Assembly: GCA_037013495.1 (NCBI GenBank)
Contig: CM072808.1
Span: forward strand, 46,052,068-46,116,067
Source: Hippophae tibetana
Lineage: Eukaryota > Streptophyta > Magnoliopsida > Rosales > Elaeagnaceae
Direction of reading: 5' to 3'
DNA: 64,000 nt
Below the pieces are notes generated by a model. It searched no databases, was not told the DNA's origin, and saw only the letters and a program-made list of their open reading frames with translations. Positions 47,994 through 59,900 of the stretch are shown piece after piece (the stretch's first letter is position 1; each line of letters begins with the position of its first letter). The translations under genes and the position numbers were made by a program.

Positions 47994-50900
47994 ATGGGAA
48001 GAGGGAAGATAGTGATTCGAAGGATTGACAATGCATCAAATAGACAAGTGACTTTTTCAAAGAGAAGAAATGGTTTGCTTAAGAAGGCTAAGGAGCTCTC
48101 TATTCTTTGTGATGCTGAGGTTGGTTTGATTATCTTCTCTAGCACTGGCAAGCTCTATGACTATGCTAACTCAAGGTTATTAATTTCTCTCTCTAAAAAT
48201 ATATCATTTTGCTTTGTTTAATTTTGGCAAGTGGTATTTGTTTCAGTTACTTTGCATTATCATCATCATTATTATTATTATTAATGGTGTTCTAATGATT
48301 GTTTTCGATATTTTGTTGATAAGGCTATGGTCTAATATGTAATCATGTGAACTTAATTTGAAAGATTATATGATTTAGATCTAAACAGATGATTATGATT
48401 TATTGGTAAATTATGTATAATTTATGGGTAAAATAGGAGTTGCTTTTTATTAGGAATGTGAACGATGTTGTAAGTGTTTGTAATTGATGCATTAAAAAAA
48501 ATTACTTTTTTTTTCTTTTTTAATTATTGTTAATAATGGTAAGAAATACTAGAAACTTTTGAATGTGTATATTAGAGTTGCAAGTTCATCGGTGCGTTGT
48601 GTTGACGACCAATAATTTAAAGTAATAATTATATCTATTATTTGTACCTAAATTTCATGTTTATTATAGCTAATTGTACCCTCCATTTTCATTTTTATCA
48701 TTTGTTGATTTGGAATATATAAAATATAATTAAACATATATTAAACTTTCAATTAAAACAAGTAATCTAAACCTTTAAATAGATTCTATATAATCCATCA
48801 TAAATACGAAGGTAAAGATGTTAAATAGGTTGTCGTATCCCATCATATATATATCTCATTTAAAATTATCCCTAATTGACAAATTATCATAATCATGATT
48901 ATTATAGATAATTATATTATATTTTTTTATTGTTTTATAATTTTATTTGTATTATTTAGATAAATTTGGATTAAATGAGATATCTCGTTAACATACCAAC
49001 CTACAAAAAATGAGATAAGATGGGATTTACTCATAAAACTTATAGATTAATAAAATATCTCATTTTGATTGACACCTTAATACGAAGATATCACTTCCAC
49101 TAGCTTGGTGTCTCCAATCCATACTCCAAATAAGTAAACAAGTATTATGATGATGATTATGTAGGTTAAGGAACCTAATTCCCCTATTAGGCTTTCATTA
49201 TAACATTAGGTAATTTTTCATCTTATAACTTAAATTTTTAGATGAAGTTAGATTCAAGTTTAACATGATATTAAAGTTAGCTACTGGTTCCTGGGAACCT
49301 TGAAGCTTACTTTCGTCGGCATTCAAGGCACAATTTTTGTCTACTCATTCTCGTCGATGTGGAAAGGGAGTGTTAAGAAATATAAGTTACACATCGATCA
49401 AGTGTTAGGCTTCTGCTGCACATATAATCTTGAGCAATCTTTCATCTTATAACTCAAGTTTTGAGGTGGAGTTAGATTAAAGTCCAACGATGTATATACT
49501 TCATGCAAATAACAATAAACGAGCGAATGCACATATAAATAATCAAATCACAACGAGTTGAAGTAGAGCTAAATTACAAAAAAATAAACTAACTTTTTTT
49601 AAAAAAACCAATAATAAAATTAGGGTAATTATATTTTTTTTTATCAAAGAGTGAATCAATCAATAAATAATCAAATCAAAATGAGTTGAAGTATAGCTAA
49701 ATTACAAAAACTAAATTAACTTTTTAAAAAAATTAATAATAAAATTAGAATAATTTTGTACTTAATTATTTTTTTTAAACAAATACTTATAATAAAAATA
49801 TAATATACTCGTAAATATATTTGTTATATCTTTTTAATATCTTTTTAATATATTTATAATATTAATTAAATTTGTAATATTTATAGCATTGGTGCTATAT
49901 TTTTTATAAGTATGCATTTTAGTATATTTTAGTAACAAGATAGTATTAACCTTTGACGTTAAACAAGAAGCTCTTAGCCAACCTACACTCATTACTTGTA
50001 TATATTTTGTTTGATTAATGTCTCCATATTTCTTATTTTTTAGCATTCTCCTTTTACCTATCTTTTTTATATTTAAGTTAATGATATGAGGAAATAAATG
50101 TGATCACATAACTTGAAAATAATGTGCGGTTCATGATCTGGTGGAAGACTTTAAAGCACACAAGTATTTTGATTTAAAAACTTATTAATAATGTAATTGG
50201 ATTACAAAAGATATAAGAAAATATCATTTTAAAATAACCAATATATATGTGGCAAAGCACGGATGGTGTTTGTTAAAGTTATTTTGCCTTCTATAAACAA
50301 TAATTTAAGCATAACTTTATTTTTTCCATAGAACATCTTTTTAAAAGAGAAAATAGTGTAAAATAATTAATAAAAATATATATTTATCTTAAATTTATAA
50401 TATATTCCACATAATGTGTTCTACAGTAATTAATAGAGTTATGTCTAAATCAATTACCTTATTAACATATATATAATAGTCACAAGTGACAACATTTCAT
50501 AATCATTTCAATACTGTTTTTTTTTTGTTAGCATGAGATCTGCAATTGAACGTTACAACAAACTCAAAGAGGAACATTATCAAGTGATTAATCCTGCATC
50601 TGAAATCAAGGTAATCGTGTTTAGTACCCAATGTAACCAGCTTAATTTACATGCATCAATCATCACTCTTAAATCTTATTATATATAGTGATCATATTTT
50701 TGTCAAAATAGATTTCCAATAGTTGGCTAAATAATTTAAAACAAAAAGCAGCAAAAACAATAATTTTAAAACTTGTAAATACAAAAAGAATATCACTTGT
50801 TTCAAATTCATAAAAAATAAAATCAAACATGTTATTTCATATTGAACATTGTACAATGACCGTCGTCTAAGTTGAATCATGACTATTTAGGCTAGTTAAA

Positions 50901-53900
50901 GATTGAATTCAATCTGGTTGATCTATTTAATATTATTAGAGTATTTTTTTATTTTTATAAAGTTTAAAAATGATATTTTATGTAATTTTTCAAAATTTAA
51001 TGGATAGAAGTACATATAGAAATATAAGTAGCAAAAAACATATTGAAATGATGAAAGGAACAAGTATTTAAACTTTATATAAGGAAGAAATGTGTCAGTA
51101 GTCCTTGGACAAATTAGTGTTTTAGCTCTTTAGGTTTTAATTGAAACGGTTTAATCCTATAATTTTGAAATATAATACACTTTAATATAAAAAGATGCAT
51201 AAGTCCAATAGTTTTAGATTTTTAAGATTCAAATGCATATTATTTTAAAATTATGATATTAAAACATTTGAGTTAAAAACAAATATAATTGAAACTTTCA
51301 TTTTGTAAATTCTATGTGACCTCCACGCCACTCACCCATGTTATATAGCTACTAGCACTTTCAACTATTTATGAAACTTATTTAAACTACAGCCTTCCTT
51401 TTCATGAGCTTGGTTCAATATGTAACACTAGCTAGCAGAGAACATATATGCATGAACTTTTTTAGTTAATAGTCAACTAATCAGCCTAGCTAGCAACTAG
51501 GGATTCCAATCCAAATCTCCCAACCTAGGACTACATTCTCATACGCTACCCGGCGGCCTTGATTTTTATTTTTTTGTTCTACAGTACTGCCTTCATTGAA
51601 GTTGCACAAATTGAATGTCGTTTATAATTTTGTTTATTGACTTGCTAGTTTTGGCAAAGGGAGACAGCAAGTTTGAGGCAACAACTGCATCACTTGCAAG
51701 AATGCCACAGGTATATCCTTGGAGATAAATCATTTTAACATAGAATAATTTAAATTAATGATACAAATGCTATCATATTTTAAAATTTAAAATTAGTTAT
51801 AACTTTTAAAATTAAATTTTAAAATGCAAATATCAATCGCTATTAGATGTGAGTAATTTAACTCTTATATATGATTGGTTAGGTTTATACATGTCAAACG
51901 TGTTATCTCATAATATTACATGTTCTATTTAATGTATTTAATGAGTTCATAGATTAAAATTCTCTCATCCTATTTAAATTTGTCTCTAATAGACTCATAA
52001 CATGTTTCATTTTTCATCGTTTTTTATAATTTTACTTTTTTTATTAAGTTTATTTGGAACAAATAGGATATCTCATTGTATATCATATATCAAAAAATAA
52101 GTAAGATACAATGTGATAGATTTACAAAAATCATGAGTTATAACATGAGTTAATGGAATATCCTATCTCAATTGACACATCTAGCTAAATTCATTGATTG
52201 GCAACATTGACCCTAATATGTATACCATAAAAAGAGTGAAAAACTTATCAAATGTATAAAAAATAAAAGCTTGCTTAATTTATCCATTAATTCTCATGCT
52301 TTAAGCAAATTTTACTCAAGCTCAATTATTGAATCTTAAAACTTAGTCCTTAAATTTTTAAAAGTTCACAGATAGATCCTTTAACTTTTAAAACATATAA
52401 TTTAGTTCTCAAATTTTTAAATTTTCACGTAAAGATTCTAACTTGGATAGTAAAATATATATTTGTGAATCAAAATTTTAGGACATATGTGTAAAGTTTT
52501 AAAAATTTGGAGATTAAATTGTACAATTTAAAATTTTAAGAATCTATATATGAAATTTTAAAAACTTAAATACTAAATGGTACATTTAAATGTTTTGAAA
52601 ACTTATGTATGAATTTATTTAAAGTTTAGGGATCAATAATATAATTTAGTTTTCAAAAATGTACAAACATCAAAATTAAGTATTTTATTTATTAATTTTA
52701 GTCTTTGGGATACTTCTAATATCAGTTGTACAATTTGAAAAATTAGGTTTGATTGATAACACATTTTTAATTTTAATTTTCTTAAATTTAGAAATTAATT
52801 ATTAAAATTGATCCTAACACTGAAATTAAGAACATGTCCATTTTGAAATCGCAATTGAAATTTCTTTCTTTTCACACCAAAGCTGTATAGGCACATATTC
52901 TGGGCCTCTTAAAGACTCAGCTTTCACTACGAACTACACAAATTCCTTTGTTGATCCCCATCATTCCTTCGCTCCTTCTCCATCTCTTAGCCATCAACAA
53001 CACTCATGAAGCATGTTTATATATATATATATCAGAAAAGGAAAAAAAAAAAAAAGGAAATAAGAACCAGTGATAAAACATGTAAATAAAAAATTGATTG
53101 GAAAACAAGTTTTCAATTTTTGTCCTCAAAATTTGAAAATTTCATTACAAAATTAAGAAGTTAGTTATCTAAATGATTATCATACATAACTAATATAAAA
53201 GTTCTCTTTAATTAGAATTTAGAGAAAAGTTAATATATTTCAAATTATAAAAAAAATCTATATATTTTAATAGACTTATATAGTATTCAATATATATTTT
53301 ATTAAATTTTTATAAGGATATTTTCAATTAAGATTTAAAGAGACTTTGATAGATTTAAATTTAAAAAAATCTACATATTATAATAAATTTTTAAAAACTT
53401 CAATATATATTTTATTAATTAAACTTTTAAAAATTTTATATCATACAATAACCACAATTGAGAGAAGATTATAATGATAAGTAGTTTATAAATAATTATA
53501 TGAGATGAACTTATTATTATAGTATTCTTGTTTGAGCATAAGGATCGTGCTTATGTAGGATCCTTAAAGTGCTCAAATGTTAGTATAGCTGCCCGAGGCA
53601 TAAAATTTTGTTCGTGTCTAGTTAGAACGTTGATCTAATGAGTATCCTCATCGGTCCACAATAGTTTGAGCATTGAAAGATCGACCATATGTTAGATCTC
53701 TCAACGTCGTTGAGCCTAAATCAGATTATGTATTTATTTTTGTCTCTTTGACATCATGTAAACGTGTATTCTTATGTAATCGACACGTGTACATATAATG
53801 TCTTATATATATATATATAAGTTTAATAATATATCATCATACATTTTTCTCATTTTTCTGACTTCCCTCTAGTTTCTTTCTTTAAAATTGGATAATCCCT

Positions 53901-56900
53901 AACAATTCTATATATCGTGTTTTTATTGTGATCTAATTTCGTAAGGGGTGTAGGTTTGAATCAACCTAGTCCAACATCTTGTATATCTTGTCATCATCAA
54001 GGTTTGATACAAATGAGCACATCAATTTAATTAAATTCGTTTAAGATTGATCCAATTAATTAAACCAATTTAACACTTAACTCATAAACTTAAATGAGTT
54101 AGTTCAACTAGGGTATGAAAAGTTCACAAGCTCATCTAAAAAATATCTTTATTAAAAAATAATTGTTATAATATCATTATGAAAAATTACATTTAAAAGA
54201 TATTATTTTTTATTTTGTTTTACAAAAAATATAATTATACATTTATATTAACATTTTTTTAAACAAAATTATAATTAAATTTTAAAAAATATAAATGATT
54301 GAGTTCATCCCAACTCATTTAAAAATAAATTGAGTTGAATTTAACTCACATACATAACATTTAAATGAGTTCAATTAAATTATATCTTAATTAAAATACA
54401 ATAAACCTAATCGAATGGACTAGCTCAACTTATGCTCTCAATTTATACTTCTAAACCTTTGGCAGGTGGTGGTAAAGTTAAACACTCATGTTTGGTTTTG
54501 GAGGATTTTTATGGACACTTTGTATAGAAAGAAATCTAGACATTTTTGCGTCTATAAATCTAGACATTTTTGCAAGTGAATTATAGTTACCTAGGGGGAG
54601 ATTAAAGTTTTTTCAAAGAATTTGAAGACCTTAGACAGTTTCATATATATCTGAAGCAATTGAGACATTGTTGAAAATGATAAGTTATGTTATGCTTGGC
54701 TCTTGTACGTCCTAATGATAAGGTTACTAGGTTTGTTATAGAGATGTAAAAAGTGGGTTGTATATATCATCTCTCTCATATTATATTTAGTATATATATA
54801 TGAGTTAATAGTATAATATTATCTTATTTTATTTAAATATCATCTCATATTATTTTATCTTATTTAAACTGTAATTTTAATTGGCCTAAACATATGTTAT
54901 ATCATTTTCTTATTAAACTTGTATCATAAATATAATCTTATGTATCATAATTTTTATTATTTTTACATTCGTACTTTTTTAATTTAAAATCATTAAAGAT
55001 AAATAATATATTTCAATTACCATCTTATTACTATCATAACTCATTGAAAATGAAATAAGATAATATGAGATGAATTTTAAAAATTAATAGATTACAATAT
55101 ATATTTTATTAACATTGTATCTTAATTTATAATTTGTTTTAATATTAATTTTCCTATTTTTACCTAATGCCATTTTTCTAGGATCATAGTTTGCTGATAC
55201 TATGTTAGTATGGTCTGTTCATTAGTTAGTGGCCTACTTGTCCGTTTGGTGTATCTTTGTTTAGATTGAACGATAAGTGTTATATTTCAAATTAAAAAAT
55301 AATATTAATTAATTAATTTTTTTTTTAACATCATGTGTAGATTGTACGTAACAACCGCACAACTAACTTCATCTTATCTTAAAGCATATTTCCTACCTTA
55401 AATATCAATCATACACATTACATGTATAAATTATACATAATAATAACACATGTAATTTTATCTTATCTTAAAACAGATTTCTTATTTTACATATCAATGA
55501 TACATTAATTACGTTATCTTGTTTTACTTTATAAGACAATTATACATGTATTATATAATTAATTTTAAAATAACGTATTAATTATATATAATATATATGT
55601 TAAATATTGGCTCTAAAAGTAACAAATTAGTGACATAAATTAGTGGTCTAATTTGTAGCATGATTTAAGAAAATTAGTAGCATAATTTAAGAAAATTAAT
55701 GGTCTAATTTAAGGTTTAAATTATGACACAATTTAGGGAAAGAGATTATTGTTTAATCTATAAATATAGAAGAGTTCATGCATTGAAAAACAAGGCAAAA
55801 ATCAGAATAAAAAAAATCAGAGAGAGCATAAGCAAACTCAAAGAGAGAAAATACTTAGTGAGTTTAAGAGTTTTCTATGAGTTTGGGAAAACACTTGAGA
55901 GATATTATTGGTGAGAAAATTTGTATCTGTATTATGTATATTTTTTACTCAATTCAATAATATATGTTGCCTCCCGTGGACCTAGACGAATTGTCGAACC
56001 ACGTAAATTTTGTGTGTTCTTTTACCGCTTTGATACATTTATATACCGTTATTTATTACTTTCGTACACAACAAATTGGTATCAGAGCCAAATATAGCAG
56101 TATTATATATCAAATCGAAGCTCTAGACGAGATGAATGCAATGGTGAAAGAATCGCTCAAATTGCTCAAATCAAAAGTCAGAATCAACACCAGAAGCCAC
56201 CGGAGTGCTGCTGCTAGTAACTGAGTCAACTCGCTGAATTGGACCGAGTCAACTCAGTCACTAGTGATATTTAGACCAAGTTGGTCCGTTTTTCATCCAT
56301 TTTCAACTGAGTTGGATCTATTCCTAGCTAATTGGATCATTTCGGATTTAAACTACGGACTCCATTTTTTCAAATAAGGTATAAAATTTGAAAAAACATT
56401 GTTTTAAGTTGTAAGTGCAAATTTTATGTTATCCATTGTACTTATGGTTGATAAAAGAGAGATTGAAGAAGGTGAACAAGTTGACTATAGAATTTATGGC
56501 AAACCATGTTGTTATACTCGAAGAACTATGTTGTCCAACGCAAAGTTTGAGGTGGAGAAATTCGACGGCACCAATAAGTTTGGCATGTGACAATGTGAAG
56601 TATTAGATCTATTATTCTGAGAAGGATCTAATATAGCCTTGGAGACCAGACCAGGAGATTATTCAAATGAAGATTGGAATTATGTCAATCGATAAACTTA
56701 TGCCACAATTCAATTGTACTTAGGAAAAGATCAGAAGTACTTTGTCATGAAAGAGAATGTAGCCGCAGTTCTCTGGAAGAAACTAGAGGACAAGTACACG
56801 ACGTATTGAGAACAGACTCTACTTGAAGAAGAAACTTTTCCATTCCCAGTACAAGAAAGGTACCCCTATGATTGAGTACTTAGATAATTTCAATAAATGT

Positions 56901-59900
56901 TGAAATTATCGTTAAAGATAAAGCTTTGTTGTTGCTGAATTCATTACCTGAGAGTTATGAGCATTTAACCACAACCTTGTTATATCGAACGGATGAGGTT
57001 AAGTTCGTAGATGTTTCAAATGCTTTGGTAAATAACGAGTACCGGAAGAAGGATCAACATGATCATAGAGACTCAATATCAGAAGCATTGACGGCATCTA
57101 AAGGTAGGATTAACAACAAAAAACCTGGCGAATCAAATAATATGGGGTAATTAAGATCAAAGTCAAGAGGAGAGTCATCCAGAATACGTCTTGCGAAGGA
57201 CGAGTATGCCTATTGTCACCAGAAAGGGCACTGGAAGAAAGATTTTCCAAACAAGGACAAGGCAAATGCAAATGTTGCACAAAAGGCCGATAAAGATGAA
57301 GAATCAGCCTTTTCAGTTTCATCATTAGAAACCTACTTAGATAAGTGGATCCTTGATTCTGGATGTTCTTATCATATGTGTCCAAACAGACATTGGTTTC
57401 GAGTTTTGAGGAGCTCGATGGAGGAGTTATGCTTATGGGTAACGACAATGTCTGTCAGACAAAAGAGATCGGAATAGTACAACTAAAGATGCACGATGGT
57501 ATAATCAGACGACTTACAAATATAAGGTATATTTCTGACCTAAAGAAAAACCTTATTTCTTTAGGTGTTCTAGATTCTAATGGTTACAAGGTAACATTGG
57601 AAAATGGAGTCTTGAAAGTTGTACGAGGTGCATTTGTAGCGATGAAGGGTACTCGGAAGGTGAACTTGTATTTCCTATATGGTAGTATAGTTACAAGAAG
57701 AGCAGTTGTCTCAAGTAGTTCTGAAGAAAAGACAAATGATTCTTCCCGCCTGTGGCACATGCGCTCAGGGCATGTCGGTGAAAAGGTTTTTCAAGGCTTA
57801 ATGAAGCAAGGTCTTTTGAAGGGTGCCAAGACTAAAAAGTTTGATTTCTACGAGCATTGTGTAATGGGAAAACAAACAAGAGTCAAGTTCGGCACTGCCA
57901 TTCATCGTACTAAGTGATCTCTTGATTATATTCACACGGATGTCTAGGGACTTTCAAAGAATGCTTCACTTGGAAGTAAACGCTGGGTTGTGACTTTTAT
58001 TGATGATTTCTCTATATATGTCTGGATATACACCATGGTCACAAAGATGAAGTTCTAGATATCTTTCTTAAATGAAAGAAAATGATCGAGATTCAAACAG
58101 GCAAGAAAATTAAGAGGCTCAAAACTAATAATGGTGGCGAGTACAAATCATATCCCTACTTCGAAGTTTGTCAAGATGAACGGATAATCAGACATTTTTC
58201 TGTTCCTCGTACACCACAATAGAATAGAGTTGCAAAACGAATGAATCGTACTTTGGTTGAGAAAGTTCGATGTATGCTATCTCAATCCAAATTGAGCAAG
58301 GCATTTTGGGCTGAGGCTTTGTCATATGCAACTTATATAGTCAATAGACTTCCTGCAACTGCATTAGATGGGAAAACTCCTAAAGAGGTATGGTCTGGAC
58401 AACGTACTACTGATTATTATTCATTGCGAATATTTGCATATCTTTCATATTTTCATATTAGTGCATCCAAACTGGATCCTAGAGCAAAGAAAATTCTTTT
58501 CTTGGGTTTTAAGGAAGGAGTTAAAGGATTTCGACTTTGGTGTGGTGAATCCAAGAATATCATTTTAAGCCAATATGTTATGATGAGACAGACAAATTCA
58601 TAGAAAAAGAATGAAAGTCCAAATACTCTTTCTAAGGTGATGCTTGAGACTCCAGAAGATCCATAAAAGATTGCACCGATTACCAATCGTGGTGAAGATG
58701 AAATTGATGATCAAGAAGAGATCTCAGTTGAGGTGGAGGTTCTCTCACTATCACCACCGATTAATCAGTAGCCAAAATCTATTGTCACTACTCGGCCGAG
58801 AAGGAAGATTAGGAAGCCTACCAAATACACAGATATGGTAGCATTCACACTTCCAGTAATTGATGATGATGTCTCATGCACTTATAGAGAAGTTGTGAAA
58901 ATAGTTGATAGTATGAAATGGAAGATGGCAATGGATGAAGAGATGAAGTCTTTACATCAGAATCAGACTTAGGAGTTGGTTTAACTTTCCAAAGGAAAGA
59001 AAACTATTGGTTGCAAATGAGTCTATGCCAAGAAGGAAGGTGTTCTTGGTAAAGACAACATCAAATACAAAGCCAGACTGATAGCAAAAGGCTATGCTCA
59101 GAAAGAAGGAATAGACTGCAATAGGGTATTCTCACATGTTGTTAAGCATTCATCTATTCAGATACTATTGGCTTTGGTAGCACAGTTTGATCTCGAGTTA
59201 GCTTAACTCGATGTCAAAACAGCTTTTCTCGATGGTATTTTGAATGAAGAAATCTACATGTCTTAACCGAATGGCTTCAAAATTCCAAGATGAGAGAATT
59301 AGGCTTGCAAGCTGAGTAAGTCATTTTACGGTTTGAAGCAATCACCGTGACAATGGTACAAGCACTTTGATAACTTCATCAGAGAGCAGAAATACACACG
59401 CAGTCAGTTTGATCACTGTGTATACTTTCGGAAACTCCAAGATGGTACCTTCATTTATTTGCTCTTATATGTTTATTGCATCTAAGAGCAAGGTGGAGAT
59501 TGATAGATTGAAGGCTCTGTTAAGTTCAAAATTTGAAATGAAAGATCTTGGAGAAGCTAAGAAAATTCTTGGGATGGAAATCACAAGAGATAGAGTTACA
59601 AGCACAGTCTGTCTGACATAAACTCAGTATCTGAAGAAAGTACTACAAAGGTTTGACATTGATGAAAAAACCAAACTAGTAAGTGCATCGCTTGCTCCTC
59701 ACTTTCAGTTGAGTGCATTGATGTCACCTAGCACCACCGATGAGAAGAAGCAAATGGAACGTGTTCCATATGAAAATGTGGTTGGTGCCTTGATGTATGT
59801 AATGGTTTGCACCAGACCTGATATTTTCCAAGCTATTAGTATGGTGAGTCGGTACATGCATAATCCCGGTAAAGGACATTGGCAAGCAATGAAGTGGATT

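Noticed and set aside
55723..55914. A 63-codon open frame ([10 protein letters not shown]...) with a near copy at 60534-60716
   Set aside because: Both lie at equivalent positions in the two LTRs of the Tnt1-type element; the similarity is LTR identity, not a gene pair.
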